Below, piece after piece: positions 1-15,774 of a stretch of 64,000 bases of DNA. The stretch's first letter is position 1. Each line of letters begins with the position of its first letter. A model generated the notes under the pieces. That model was not told the origin of the DNA, made no database searches, and saw only the letters and a program-made list of their open reading frames with translations. A program made the translations under genes and the position numbers. The stretch comes from Aestuariimicrobium ganziense (lineage in GTDB: Bacteria > Actinomycetota > Actinomycetes > Propionibacteriales > Propionibacteriaceae). The stretch is taken from the NCBI RefSeq assembly GCF_015352975.1, contig NZ_JACYIZ010000006.1, positions 43,936 through 107,935 of the forward strand, given 5' to 3'.

Positions 1-113
1 GGTGGGTGATCGTCGGGGTGGGTGGACGACAGGTGACGGACAGGAGGATGGGCAGCACCACGGACGCCCCGCCGCCCCCACCAAGTGGACGGAAGCCCGC
101 TCCCGCCAAATGG

Positions 114-152
114 ACGAGGGCCCCGCACCCACCAGGGGTACGGGGCCCTCGT
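114..152 (-). terminator. Terminator of the tuf end of the str operon
   Basis: A 12-bp inverted repeat, ACGAGGGCCCCG at 114-125 and its complement at 141-152, lies about 35 bases past the tuf stop. It is a strong GC stem but no long T-run follows, as is common in actinomycetes. Bases 1-113 hold no gene I can support. Confidence 0.8.
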
Positions 153-188
153 TCAGCTCAGGGCTGTCCAGCCAGGGGCTGGGTCAGA

Positions 189-1382
<1,194 letters not shown>

Positions 1383-1511
1383 TGGGGCTCCTTCTGATGG
1401 ACGCGCCGCGGCTGGCGGCGCTGTGGTTTGCATCTCGCGGATGGACGACCCGCGAAGTCTGGTCTGTCATGAGTGTGCGCGCGGCGTGCGAACACGCGGC
1501 GAACCCACCCA

Positions 1512-1540
1512 AGTCTTGTGCACGGGCGGACCATAGTCAA
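1512..1540 (-). promoter_or_regulatory. Internal promoter of tuf
   Basis: Reading the minus strand, TTGACT (1535-1540) is followed after exactly 17 bases by AAGACT (1512-1517). This matches the primary-sigma pattern TTGAC-17-NANNNT. It would let tuf be transcribed independently of the rest of the str operon, as is known for tuf in many bacteria. The leader to the GTG start would be about 125 nt. Confidence 0.5.
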
Positions 1541-1557
1541 ACGAGTACCGCCCGTGC
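1520..1557 (-). terminator. fusA terminator/attenuator enclosing the tuf -35
   Basis: Perfect 10-bp arms, GCACGGGCGG at 1520-1529 and its complement at 1548-1557, begin six bases past the fusA stop. The 18-base loop holds the TTGACT -35 box of the tuf promoter. The position suggests partial termination after fusA before tuf re-initiates. Confidence 0.6.
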
Positions 1558-1563
1558 AGGGCC

Positions 1564-3672
<2,109 letters not shown>

Positions 3673-3741
3673 GCTCGTCCTCAATTTCGTGTCTGCGGGG
3701 GCTCGTCAGGGTCGTGCAGTGCGCCTGCTGGGCGGCGCTGA

Positions 3742-3797
3742 CTCGGGGCCGTAGGGCCCCGAGCATGGGCGTGCCCCTCCGCCGGAGCGAAGGGGCA
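3742..3797 (-). promoter_or_regulatory. Paired intercistronic hairpins between rpsG and fusA
   Basis: Two stem-loops sit back to back in the rpsG-fusA gap. One has 9-bp arms CTCGGGGCC (3742-3750) and complement (3755-3763). The other has 7-bp arms TGCCCCT (3772-3778) and complement (3791-3797). They may process or attenuate the operon mRNA, or act as control elements for S7/EF-G. No T-run follows either, so complete termination is unlikely. Confidence 0.45.
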
Positions 3798-3802
3798 TCA
3801 CC

Positions 3803-4273
3803 TCACCAGCGGTAGTGGGCGAAGGCGCGGTTGGCCTCAGCCATCTTGTGGGTGTCCTCGCGACGCTTCACCGAAGCGCCCAGACCGTTGGAGGCGTCGA
3901 GAATCTCGTTCATCAGGCGCTCGGCCATGGTCTTCTCACGACGGGCGCGAGAGAAGCTGACCAGCCAACGCATCGACAGCGTGGTGGCGCGGGCGGGCTT
4001 GACCTCGACCGGCACCTGGTAGGTGGCGCCACCGACTCGGCGGCTCTTCACCTCGAGGCTGGGCTTGATGTTGTCGAGCGCACGCTTCAGCGTCTGCACC
4101 GGGTCGACCCCGGTCTTGGCGCGGGTGCCCTCGAGGGCGGTGTAGACGATGTCCTGGGCGACGGTCTTCTTGCCGTCGAGCAGGATCTTGCTCACCAACT
4201 GCGACACCACCGGCGACCCGTAGACGGGATCGACCATCACCGGGCGCTTCGGCGCCGGTCCCTTGCGAGGCAT
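3803..4273 (-). CDS. rpsG: 30S ribosomal protein S7
   Basis: This is the primary 16S rRNA-binding protein that nucleates assembly of the 30S head. The product is 156 residues, the standard length, beginning [10 protein letters not shown] and containing the conserved central stretch around [12 protein letters not shown] and the C-terminal FAHYRW. The ATG overlaps the rpsL stop by one base (TAATG), so the two genes are translationally coupled. It is second in the str operon. Confidence 0.98.
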   Translation of the reverse strand: MPRKGPAPKRPVMVDPVYGSPVVSQLVSKILLDGKKTVAQDIVYTALEGTRAKTGVDPVQTLKRALDNIKPSLEVKSRRVGGATYQVPVEVKPARATTLSMRWLVSFSRARREKTMAERLMNEILDASNGLGASVKRREDTHKMAEANRAFAHYRW

Positions 4274-4644
4274 TACTTCTCCTTCTTCGCGCCGTAACGG
4301 CTGCGGGCCTGCTTGCGGTTCTTGACACCCTGGGTGTCGAGCGCACCGCGGACGATCTTGTAGCGCACACCCGGCAGGTCACGCACACGACCACCGCGAA
4401 CGAGCACCATCGAGTGCTCCTGCAGGTTGTGGCCGACGCCGGGGATGTAGGCGGTGACCTCGACGCCCGAGCTCAGGCGCACACGGGCGACCTTGCGCAG
4501 CGCCGAGTTCGGCTTCTTGGGGGTGGTGGTGTACACACGCGTGCACACTCCGCGGCGCTGGGGCGAGCCCTTGAGCGCGGCGGTCTTGTTCTTGCTGACC
4601 TTGTCGGCGCGGCCCTTGCGGACCAGCTGCTGGATTGTAGGCAC
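4273..4644 (-). CDS. rpsL: 30S ribosomal protein S12 (Arg at position 88)
   Basis: This is the decoding-centre protein that monitors codon-anticodon pairing, 123 residues, normal length. I start at the GTG at 4644, which gives the family N-terminus (M/V)[11 protein letters not shown]; the frame runs further upstream into the leader without homology. Lys43 is present in TTTPKKPNS, but the residue aligned with Lys88 is arginine (codon CGT, in GGRVRDLPG). K88R is a known streptomycin-resistance substitution in other bacteria. It is the first gene of the str operon with a leader of about 200 nt. Confidence 0.97.
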   Translation of the reverse strand: MPTIQQLVRKGRADKVSKNKTAALKGSPQRRGVCTRVYTTTPKKPNSALRKVARVRLSSGVEVTAYIPGVGHNLQEHSMVLVRGGRVRDLPGVRYKIVRGALDTQGVKNRKQARSRYGAKKEK

Positions 4645-4848
4645 CTGCTGGTATCTCTTTCGTTGTCTTGACGGGTGATCCCTGGCTTGCAGCCCCGCAG
4701 ACCCCACCCGGCCACCGTCACCCGTGGGAATCTGCTCAGACTGCCGTGCGAACTCCGCACTGGCCCCACCTTGACCTTGCAACGTCAGGTGGCGGGCGCC
4801 ACGCCAGGGCACGCACAGATGCTCGTGCAACACCGAGCACAGGGTTCA

Positions 4849-4877
4849 AGATTACGTGGTACGGCGTGGAGGGTCAA
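4849..4877 (-). promoter_or_regulatory. Promoter of the str operon (rpsL-rpsG-fusA-tuf)
   Basis: On the minus strand TTGACC (4872-4877) is followed after 17 bases by TAATCT (4849-4854). This is the best consensus-like promoter in the window. It predicts a 5' leader of about 200 nt before the rpsL GTG, long enough to hold regulatory structure. Confidence 0.65.
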
Positions 4878-4908
4878 AACAGCCCACCCCAGCGGACGAC
4901 GCCGCCGC

Positions 4909-5853
4909 TCACCGCCGCACGGTGCAACCGGAGGTCCAGCCCAGCTCGGTCAGGGTCTGGCGGCTCTGGTCGGTGAGTGCGGCCAGGTTCGAGTTGGGGG
5001 TGCGCTCGACAGGCAGCGAGGTGAATGCGGGCAGGTTGCGCAGGCTGGCCAGTTCGGCCAGTGGGGTATCGGCGTCGAGGGTGACATCGGGCAGCACCCG
5101 CCAGGCCAGGGTGTGGGCGAGCGCCGGGTTGCGAGTCCCGCGCGCCTTGGCCTTGGCGACCACGTCAGCCATCACCGTGGCCGCGCGTGCTTCTCGTCCG
5201 GCCTCTCCGGTGCCCTCGGGCACCCACCGGCCGTTGCGCAGCACCTCGCCCTGCCGCGAGCGGACGAGCGCCAGCGCGGTGCGTCCGTCGATGGTGTGGC
5301 TGCCGGCCTCGATCGACAGTCCGGTGCGGCGATCACGCATCGCCTCGGGCAGGGTGACCTCGATGCCACCCAGGGTGTCGACCAGCGTCTGGAAACCGCG
5401 CATGTCGATGGCCACCAGGTGGGTGACCGGCACCTGCAGACCGGTGCACAGGCCGTCCACCAGCGCCTGGGGGGAGCGCAGCCAGAGGTTGCCCAGGCGT
5501 TGGGGGCGTCCGTCCTGCTGCAGCACGACGATGTCGCGCGAGACCGACAGTGCTGTTCTTCCGGGCCTGACCAGCACGATCACGTCGGTGCGGGCGCCGA
5601 TGGGCTTGTCAGGGCCCGTGCCGAAGTCACCGTTGTCGGGGTCGGCCGCCTCGGCCCGGTCGTCCAGCCCCACGATCAGCCAAGTGGGCGCACCATCGGC
5701 GTCGGGCAGGGCGACCTCGACGCGTTGCGGTCGTGACGAGAGCACCAACGACTCGGCCACCATCGCCGCCACGAGCAGCGCGACGACCATAAGGACGACC
5801 CTCGTCCACACCGTGCGGCGGGGGCGAGGGTCGGCCTGGGTTGGGACGATCAC
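4909..5853 (-). CDS. LytR-CpsA-Psr (LCP) family protein, short form
   Basis: LCP enzymes transfer undecaprenyl-linked glycopolymers onto peptidoglycan at the outer face of the membrane. The 314-residue product has one N-terminal membrane segment (about residues 15-36), then an extracellular LCP domain with WLIVGLDDR, an ARTDVIVLV strand, the SVSRDI arginine motif and a VDTLGGIEV segment. It is more divergent than the second LCP protein at 20849-21949 and lacks the canonical FPRD sequence, so activity is less certain. The GTG at 5853 has no clear ribosome site; a TAGCGT -10 element seven bases upstream suggests a leaderless mRNA. Its 3' end abuts the str promoter. Confidence 0.85.
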   Translation of the reverse strand: MIVPTQADPRPRRTVWTRVVLMVVALLVAAMVAESLVLSSRPQRVEVALPDADGAPTWLIVGLDDRAEAADPDNGDFGTGPDKPIGARTDVIVLVRPGRTALSVSRDIVVLQQDGRPQRLGNLWLRSPQALVDGLCTGLQVPVTHLVAIDMRGFQTLVDTLGGIEVTLPEAMRDRRTGLSIEAGSHTIDGRTALALVRSRQGEVLRNGRWVPEGTGEAGREARAATVMADVVAKAKARGTRNPALAHTLAWRVLPDVTLDADTPLAELASLRNLPAFTSLPVERTPNSNLAALTDQSRQTLTELGWTSGCTVRR

Positions 5854-5860
5854 CTGAGCG

Positions 5861-5866
5861 ACGCTA
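5861..5866 (-). promoter_or_regulatory. Leaderless -10 element for the short LCP gene
   Basis: TAGCGT on the minus strand ends exactly seven bases before the GTG start at 5853. This is the same spacing seen at hadA, zupT, udgB and the M13 peptidase. No good -35 is visible. Confidence 0.4.
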
Positions 5867-5868
5867 CC

Positions 5869-6429
5869 TCAGTTGCCGGTCGAGGGCAGACCCCCTCCCC
5901 CGCCGTCGCTCACCACGGTCGGGTCGGACTGGTCAGGGTCAGGGCTGCCCCAGTAGAACCTCAGGAAGCGCTCCTTGCCCGAGTCGTCGCCGGTGGCGAC
6001 CAGCAGGTAGTCGCCCAGCGGCACGTCCGACTTCAGGACGATGTCGTGGGTGAAGGTGCCGTCGGCGTTGGCGGTGGCGACGGCGTCGGCCGACCAGACA
6101 ACCGTGCCGGTGCTGTGGTCGTACATGGTCAGCGAGATCGTCTCGCCGGGGGTGAAGCCCTCGGCGGACAGAGTGACGACGTCACCTGCCGCCCAGTGGG
6201 TGGGATCCACCGTCAGTGCGGCCCTGGGGGCCGACGACCTGGACGACGGCTCCGGCGTAGCGCGTGGCGTCGCCGCAGCCACTGACGGTGATGGTGGGTG
6301 CACTGCCCGAGTCCACCGAGGTGACTCTCAGGGTGGGGCTGCCGATGCGGTGATGGTGGTGGAGATGAGGCTCGTGGCCGCCAGGGCGACTGCGCCGGCT
6401 GTGGCGACGAGGACACGACGAAGGGTCAT
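5869..6429 (-). pseudogene. Decayed tandem copy of the LPSTGN secreted protein
   Basis: This is a broken paralogue of the gene at 6595-7347. An ATG at 6429 opens a good signal peptide (MTLRRVLVATAGAVALAATS...) that stops at a TGA after 33 codons. The next domain (TLRVTSVDSG...GAVVQVV) continues in a second frame, and the C-terminal domain from PRAALTVDPTHWAAGD to LPSTGN is in a third. About 53 residues of the intact copy, between GAVVQIV and LFVEPSSW, are missing at the second break. The terminal Gly-rich LPSTGN end is preserved exactly. Two frameshifts plus a deletion make a functional product unlikely, unless these are sequencing errors. It lies downstream of the terminator of the intact copy. 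Confidence 0.8.
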
Positions 6430-6536
6430 GGTCCGCTCCCAGGTGTTGGCGGGTGAGGCGAATCGTACGCCTCGCACGCGGGCTTGACCATGGTGTGACC
6501 TCAGCCGCCGCTGAGTCGTCTCCCACCAACAAAGAG

Positions 6537-6566
6537 ACTGGCCTCCCCCGTGAGGGAGAGGCCAGT
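6537..6566 (-). terminator. Terminator of the intact LPSTGN gene
   Basis: Thirteen-base arms with one mismatch (ACTGGCCT... at 6537-6549, complement at 6554-6566) begin about 29 bases past the stop of the 6595-7347 gene. They are followed on the minus strand by TCTCTTTGTT. Confidence 0.7.
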
Positions 6567-6594
6567 CCAGGTGAAGCGTTGAGGTGGCTACCGA

Positions 6595-7347
6595 TCAGTT
6601 GCCGGTCGAAGGCAGACCGCCACCGCCGCCACCGGGGTTCGGGCTGACCGGGCCGCCGCTGTCGCCGCCGTTGTCGTCCTCATCGGGGCTTCCCCAGTAG
6701 AACTCGAGGGTGCGGGTCTTGCCGCTGTCGTCACCGGTGGCGATCAGGTAGTAGCTGCCCTCAGGCACGTCGGACTTCAGCACGAGCTCGTAGCTGAAGG
6801 TGCCGTCGTCGTTGGCCCGGGCCACGGCCGCGTCGGACCAGACGGTGGCACCGGTGCTGACATCGACCATCTTGAGCGAGACGGTCTCGCCGGGGGTGAA
6901 GCCGTAGGCCGAGACGGTCACCGGGTCGCCGGCGCTCCAGCTCGAGGGCTCGACGAACAGCGAGGTCGGGTAGACGAAGAAGCCTGCCTCGGCGGCAGAG
7001 TCCTCATTGCCGTTGTAGCCCAAGCAGGTCGCCTGCAGGTAGTAGGCGCCGGCCTGCGGAGCAGTCCAAGTCACCGAGGCCGAAGCCTGTCCCGTGGTCG
7101 CGACCGGCAGTTCCTGAACCGGAACAACCTCGTCGTTCTCCTCGATACGGACGATCTGGACGACCGCGCCGGAGTACACCGCGGCATCGCTGCACCCGGT
7201 GATGGTGATGGTGTTCGCCTGGCCAACGTCGACGCTGGTTGCGGTGACACCGGCCGCGCCGAAAGCGGTCTGGCCGAGGCCAATCACGCCGGCGCCCGCC
7301 AGCACCACGGCCGAAGCGAGGCTGGCGAGCTTACGCCCAATACCCAT
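6595..7347 (-). CDS. Secreted two-domain protein ending in LPSTGN (function unknown)
   Basis: The 250-residue product has a signal peptide (MGIGRKLASLASAVVLAGAG..., cleavage near residue 31) and two beta-rich extracellular repeats. The first is around TSVDVGQANTITITGCSD and the second around VEPSSWSAGDPVTVSAYGFTPGE, resembling the immunoglobulin-like folds of actinobacterial surface proteins. A Pro/Gly-rich stretch leads to GGGGGG-LPSTGN and an immediate stop. LPSTG fits the sortase LPXTG consensus, but the hydrophobic helix and basic tail that a sorting signal needs are absent. A decayed tandem copy lies downstream. Its own promoter (7387-7416) and terminator make it monocistronic. The biological role is not recognisable. 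Confidence 0.85.
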   Translation of the reverse strand: MGIGRKLASLASAVVLAGAGVIGLGQTAFGAAGVTATSVDVGQANTITITGCSDAAVYSGAVVQIVRIEENDEVVPVQELPVATTGQASASVTWTAPQAGAYYLQATCLGYNGNEDSAAEAGFFVYPTSLFVEPSSWSAGDPVTVSAYGFTPGETVSLKMVDVSTGATVWSDAAVARANDDGTFSYELVLKSDVPEGSYYLIATGDDSGKTRTLEFYWGSPDEDDNGGDSGGPVSPNPGGGGGGLPSTGN

Positions 7348-7386
7348 GTCTGCTCTCCCGAAGTTTGTGGGGGGTTGTTTCCACGG

Positions 7387-7416
7387 AACCTACATGATGG
7401 TCAGGGTCAGGGCCAA
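7387..7416 (-). promoter_or_regulatory. Promoter of the LPSTGN secreted-protein gene
   Basis: Minus strand: TTGGCC (7411-7416), 18-base spacer, TAGGTT (7387-7392), about 40 bases before the ATG at 7347, which has GGGAGAG as ribosome site. The spacer contains the direct repeat CTGACC-CTGACC, a possible activator or repressor site. Confidence 0.5.
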
Positions 7417-7441
7417 TTGACTGCGTCGCGACGGCTCTGCC

Positions 7442-7511
7442 TCCCCCATCAGGGGGATGCCCATGCACGATGAAGATCGCCGGCCCACCCCCGTCAGGGA
7501 GTGGGCCGGCG
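7442..7511 (-). terminator. Terminators downstream of rpoC
   Basis: A perfect 11-bp stem (CGCCGGCCCAC at 7478-7488, complement at 7501-7511) lies 20 bases past the rpoC stop. A second stem with 6-bp arms, TCCCCC/GGGGGA, is at 7442-7457. The first is probably the main terminator of the rpoBC operon. Confidence 0.8.
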
Positions 7512-7530
7512 GTCTGTCGTTGCTGCGGGA

Positions 7531-11409
<3,879 letters not shown>

Positions 11410-11466
11410 GTTGGCTTCACTTTCCTGTCAGTGACTGATGTGAGTGTGTGGTGACTGAGTGTGAAC

Positions 11467-14400
11467 TCAGACTTCGTCGACGAGGGCGAACGAGTCCGCC
11501 CCGGGTCGACGGGACAGGTCGATGCCGAAGTCCTCAGCGGTGCGGTAGTCGTCCTCGGAGTCACGCAGCTCGACCACCTGGCCGTCGCTGGAGAGCACCT
11601 CGACGTTCAGGCACAGCGATTTCATCTCCTTGACCAGCACCTTGAACGACTCAGGGATGCCCGGCTCGGGGATGTTCTCGCCCTTGACGATCGCCTCGTA
11701 GACCTTGACGCGTCCGGGGACGTCGTCGGACTTGATGGTCAACAGCTCCTGCAGGGCCCACGCGGCGCCGTAGGCCTCGAGTGCCCACACCTCCATCTCG
11801 CCGAACCGCTGGCCGCCGAACTGGGCCTTGCCGCCCAGGGGCTGCTGCGTGATCATCGAGTACGGACCGGTAGAACGGGCGTGGATCTTGTCGTCGACCA
11901 GGTGGTGCAGCTTGAGCATGTACATGTAGCCGACACCGATGCGATCGGGGTAGGGCTCGCCTGAGCGGCCGTCGAACAGACGGGCCTTGCCGTCGGCGTC
12001 GACCATCCGGTCACCGTCACGGTTGATGTTGCCGTGGGTGAGCAGGCCCGAGATCTCGTCCTCGTTGGCACCGTCGAAGACCGGGGTGGCCAGGCGGGCG
12101 TTGCCCTCGACCTTCTCGAGGCCGACGGCGCGCAGGCGCTCGGCCCACTCCCCCTCGACACCGCTCAGGTCCCAGCCGGTCTTGGCGATCCAGCCGAGGT
12201 GGTTCTCGAGCACCTGGCCCACGTTCATGCGCGAGGGCACGCCCAGCGGGTTGAGCACGATGTCGACCGGGGTGCCGTCCTCGAGGAACGGCATGTCCTC
12301 GACCGGGAGGATCTTCGAGATGACGCCCTTGTTGCCGTGGCGTCCGGCGAGCTTGTCGCCGTCGGAGATCTTGCGCTTCTGGGCGACGTAGACCCGGACC
12401 AGCTCGTTGACGCCGGGCGCCAGCTCGTCACCCTCGTCCCGGCTGAAGACGCGCACGCCGATGACCGTTCCGGTCTCGCCGTGGGGCACCTTCATCGAGG
12501 TGTCGCGCACCTCGCGGGCCTTCTCACCGAAGATGGCGCGCAGCAGGCGCTCCTCGGGGGTGAGCTCGGTCTCGCCCTTCGGGGTGACCTTGCCGACCAG
12601 GATGTCGCCGGTGCCGACCTCGGCGCCGATGCGGACGATGCCACGCTCGTCGAGGTTGGCGAGCATGTCCTCGTTCATGTTCGGGATGTCGCGGGTGATC
12701 TCCTCCGGACCCAGCTTGGTGTCACGGGCGTCGATCTCGTGCTCCTCGATGTGGATCGAGGTGAGCACGTCGTCCTGCACGAGGCGCTGCGACAGGATGA
12801 TCGCGTCCTCGTAGTTGTGACCCTCCCACGGCATGAAGGCGACCAGTAGGTTGCGGCCCAGGGCCATCTCGCCCTGGTCGGTGCAGGGGCCGTCGGCCAG
12901 CGGGGTGCCGACCTCGACGCGCTGGTTCGGCTCGACCAGCGGGCGCTGGTTGATGCAGGTGCCGGCGTTCGAGCGACGGAACTTCTGCAGCCGGTAGGTG
13001 CCGTAGGTGCCGTCGTCGTGGGCGATGTCGATCAGGTCGGCGCTGACGCTGGTGACCACACCGGCCTTGCTGGCCAGGGTGACGTCACCGACGTCGGTGG
13101 CGGCGCGGAACTCCATGCCGGTGCCGACCAGCGGGGCCTCGTTGCGGATCAACGGCACGGCCTGGCGCTGCATGTTGGCGCCCATCAGGGCACGCGACGC
13201 GTCGTCGTGCTCGAGGAAGGGGATCAGCGCGGTGGCCACCGACACCATCTGGCGCGGCGACACGTCCATGTACTCCACCTCGGAGGCGGGCACGGTGTCG
13301 ATGTCACCGTGGCGCACCCGGACCAGAACGTGGTCCTCGATGAACTGGCCCTTGGCGTCGAGCTTGGCGTTGGCCTGCGCGACGACGTAGCGGTCCTCCT
13401 CATCGGCGGTGAGGTAGTCGATCTGTTCGGTGACGTGGCCGTCGACGACCTTGCGGTACGGGGTCTCGATGAAGCCGAAGGCGTTCACCCGGGCGAAGCT
13501 GGCCAGCGAGCCGATCAGGCCGATGTTGGGGCCTTCAGGGGTCTCGATCGGGCACATGCGTCCGTAGTGCGAGGGGTGGACGTCACGCACCTCCATGCCG
13601 GCACGATCACGCGACAGACCACCGGGGCCCAGCGCCGACAGACGACGCTTGTGGGTGAGGCCGGCCAGCGGGTTGTTCTGGTCCATGAACTGGCTCAGCT
13701 GCGAGGTGCCGAAGAACTCCTTCAGCGCCGCGGTCACCGGACGGATGTTGATCAGGGTCTGCGGGGTGATCGCCTCGATGTCCTGGGTGGTCATCCGGTC
13801 ACGGACGACCCGCTCCATGCGGCCGAGACCGGTGCGCAGCTGGTTCTGGATCAGCTCACCCACGGTGCGCAGGCGACGGTTGCCGAAGTGGTCGATGTCG
13901 TCGGCCTCGACGATGACGTCGCCGTAGCCGGCCTCCTTGGCCTCGGCCGAGGGCTCAAGGGTCTCCTTGCCCTCGTGCAGGGCGCAGACGAAGTGGATCG
14001 CCGAGACGATGTCGTCGACGGTCAGCACCTGCTGGTCGAACGGCAGGCTCAGCCCCAGCTTCTTGTTGATCTTGTAGCGACCGACCTTGGCCAGGTCGTA
14101 GCGCTTGGGGTTGAAGTAGTAGTTGTTCAGCAGCGTCTCGGCGGCGTCACGCGACGGCGGCTCGCCCGGGCGCAGCTTGCGGTAGATGTCGATCAGGGCC
14201 TCGTCCTGGGTCGAGACGTGGTCCTTCTCCATGGTCTGGCGGATCGACTCGTAACCGGCGAACTCCTCGAGGATGCGGTCCTCGGTCCAGCCCAGCGCCT
14301 TGAGCAGCACGGTGACGTTCTGCTTGCGCTTGCGGTCGAGACGCACACCGACGATGTCGCGCTTGTCGATCTCGAACTCGAGCCAGGCACCACGCGACGG

Positions 14401-14973
14401 GATGATCTTGCAGGTGAAGATGTCCTTGTCGGAGGTCTTGTCGGGGGTCTGCTCGAAGTAGACACCCGGCGAACGGACGAGCTGCGAGACGACCACGCGC
14501 TCAGTGCCGTTGATGATGAAGGTGCCCTTGTCGGTCATCAGCGGGAAGTCGCCGATGAACACGGTCTGGGACTTGATCTCACCGGTCTCGTTGTTCATGA
14601 ACTCAGCGGTCACGAACAGCGGGGCGGCGTAGGTGACGTCGCGGTCCTTGCACTCCTCGATCGAGTGCTTCGGGTCCTCGAAGCGGTGGTCGCGCAGCGA
14701 CAGCGACATGGTTTCGGCCATGTCCTCGATCGGCGAGATCTCTTCGAAGATCTCCTCCAGGCCCGACTTGGTGTTGACGTCGGTGCGACCGGCGGCGAGG
14801 GCTTCCTCGACGCTGGTGCGCCACGCCTCATTGCCGATGAGCCAGTTGAACGAGTCCGTCTGCAGGTCCAGCAGGTTGGGAACTTCGAGGGGTTCGGGGA
14901 TCTTCGCGAACGAGATCCGCCCGGTGGACGAGATGACGTTGGTGTTCTTTGAGGCGGTGCGCGAGGCGGCCAA
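11467..14973 (-). CDS. rpoB: DNA-directed RNA polymerase subunit beta
   Basis: This is the second large RNA polymerase subunit, 1168 residues. The start is a TTG at 14973 (translated [10 protein letters not shown]), supported by GGAAGGA nine bases upstream; no better ATG or GTG is available. The rifampicin-binding region begins at about residue 422 ([28 protein letters not shown] when joined). It has the sensitive-type Asp, His and Ser residues, with Ala where E. coli has Ser522. It is the first gene of rpoBC. The upstream 387-base gap separates it from rplL by a terminator. Confidence 0.98.
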   Translation of the reverse strand: MAASRTASKNTNVISSTGRISFAKIPEPLEVPNLLDLQTDSFNWLIGNEAWRTSVEEALAAGRTDVNTKSGLEEIFEEISPIEDMAETMSLSLRDHRFEDPKHSIEECKDRDVTYAAPLFVTAEFMNNETGEIKSQTVFIGDFPLMTDKGTFIINGTERVVVSQLVRSPGVYFEQTPDKTSDKDIFTCKIIPSRGAWLEFEIDKRDIVGVRLDRKRKQNVTVLLKALGWTEDRILEEFAGYESIRQTMEKDHVSTQDEALIDIYRKLRPGEPPSRDAAETLLNNYYFNPKRYDLAKVGRYKINKKLGLSLPFDQQVLTVDDIVSAIHFVCALHEGKETLEPSAEAKEAGYGDVIVEADDIDHFGNRRLRTVGELIQNQLRTGLGRMERVVRDRMTTQDIEAITPQTLINIRPVTAALKEFFGTSQLSQFMDQNNPLAGLTHKRRLSALGPGGLSRDRAGMEVRDVHPSHYGRMCPIETPEGPNIGLIGSLASFARVNAFGFIETPYRKVVDGHVTEQIDYLTADEEDRYVVAQANAKLDAKGQFIEDHVLVRVRHGDIDTVPASEVEYMDVSPRQMVSVATALIPFLEHDDASRALMGANMQRQAVPLIRNEAPLVGTGMEFRAATDVGDVTLASKAGVVTSVSADLIDIAHDDGTYGTYRLQKFRRSNAGTCINQRPLVEPNQRVEVGTPLADGPCTDQGEMALGRNLLVAFMPWEGHNYEDAIILSQRLVQDDVLTSIHIEEHEIDARDTKLGPEEITRDIPNMNEDMLANLDERGIVRIGAEVGTGDILVGKVTPKGETELTPEERLLRAIFGEKAREVRDTSMKVPHGETGTVIGVRVFSRDEGDELAPGVNELVRVYVAQKRKISDGDKLAGRHGNKGVISKILPVEDMPFLEDGTPVDIVLNPLGVPSRMNVGQVLENHLGWIAKTGWDLSGVEGEWAERLRAVGLEKVEGNARLATPVFDGANEDEISGLLTHGNINRDGDRMVDADGKARLFDGRSGEPYPDRIGVGYMYMLKLHHLVDDKIHARSTGPYSMITQQPLGGKAQFGGQRFGEMEVWALEAYGAAWALQELLTIKSDDVPGRVKVYEAIVKGENIPEPGIPESFKVLVKEMKSLCLNVEVLSSDGQVVELRDSEDDYRTAEDFGIDLSRRPGADSFALVDEV

Positions 14974-15070
14974 GATGCGGGTCCTTCCAAGAACTCATCA
15001 CGCGGTGGTGCTTGCATGCAGAACGGCCCGTGTCAAGACGGGTCGGCAAACAGCGATGGGGCAAACAGCC

Positions 15071-15099
15071 ACGATACGCGGTTGAGCCCCAACATGCAA
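15071..15099 (-). promoter_or_regulatory. Candidate rpoB promoter
   Basis: Minus strand: TTGCAT (15094-15099), 17 bases, TATCGT (15071-15076), about 100 bases upstream of the rpoB TTG. This is a moderate match only. Confidence 0.35.
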
Positions 15100-15291
15100 A
15101 GCGGGCACGGCGGGGCTGAGGCTGTCAAGCCTGGTGGTGCTCCACCGGCTCCGCGTCCGACACTGCCCGACCACCTCGTCCGGGACTGCTGGACGCCCAG
15201 CACTCCCCCACACTGTAACTCCGCCGGGGCTGATCGCCAGCCCCCGGGGCCGCATGTCAGTGGATCCTCAGAAATTGCGAAGGGCAAATGG

Positions 15292-15323
15292 CGAAGGCCG
15301 GCCCCCGCAGGGACCGGCCTTCG
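15292..15323 (-). terminator. Terminator of rplJL
   Basis: Perfect 10-bp arms CGAAGGCCGG (15292-15301) and complement (15314-15323) lie 38 bases past the rplL stop. They separate the rplJL transcript from rpoBC, at least partly; read-through is usual in this cluster. Confidence 0.7.
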
Positions 15324-15360
15324 TGAACCGGGCGCGTGGCGCACTGGGCGCCACGTCAGG

Positions 15361-15759
15361 TCACTTGAACGAGACGGTGGCGCCAGCAGCCTCGAGCTGC
15401 TCCTTGGCCTTGTCGGCAACGTCCTTCTTGACCTTCTCGAGCACGACCTTGGGGGCGGCCTCCACGAGGTCCTTGGCCTCCTTGAGGCCGAGGCTGGTGA
15501 GGGCGCGCACCTCCTTGATGACGCCGATCTTCTTGTCGCCGGCGGCCTCGAGGATCACGTCGACCTCGTCCGAGCCCTCGTCGGCAGCGGCGTCGTCGCC
15601 ACCAGCGCCAGCGGCGGCGGGGGCGGCGGCAGCCACGGCCACCGGAGCGGCAGCGGTGACACCGAAGGTGTCCTCGAACTGCTTCACGAACTCGCTGAGC
15701 TCGATCAGGGTCATCTCCTTGAAGGCCTCAAGGAGCTCTTCGTTGGTGAGCTTCGCCAT
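15361..15759 (-). CDS. rplL: 50S ribosomal protein L7/L12
   Basis: This is the stalk protein that recruits translational GTPases. The product is 132 residues: an N-terminal dimerisation helix pair ([16 protein letters not shown]...), an Ala-rich hinge (about residues 36-58) and a conserved C-terminal domain with [10 protein letters not shown] and GLKEAKDLV. It lies 15 bases downstream of rplJ, its binding partner, with a good AAAGGA site before the ATG. Confidence 0.98.
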   Translation of the reverse strand: MAKLTNEELLEAFKEMTLIELSEFVKQFEDTFGVTAAAPVAVAAAAPAAAGAGGDDAAADEGSDEVDVILEAAGDKKIGVIKEVRALTSLGLKEAKDLVEAAPKVVLEKVKKDVADKAKEQLEAAGATVSFK

Positions 15760-15774
15760 GGTGGGCGTCCTTTC

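Larger units (their letters stand above)
14974..15360. other. rplL-rpoB intergenic region
   Basis: This 387-base stretch has no gene I can support. It contains the rplL terminator near its right end and a promoter candidate for rpoB. A TTGACA box at 15123-15128 (minus strand) has no matching -10 at normal spacing. Confidence 0.7.

Noticed and set aside
1..113. Possible small genes at the left edge
   Set aside because: Open frames there are short, low-complexity and extend into antisense tuf; no ribosome site or homology is visible.
11467..14973. Rifampicin-resistance substitution in rpoB
   Set aside because: The key Asp, His and Ser residues of the rifampicin region are the sensitive type; the Ala at the position of E. 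coli Ser522 is likely natural variation.
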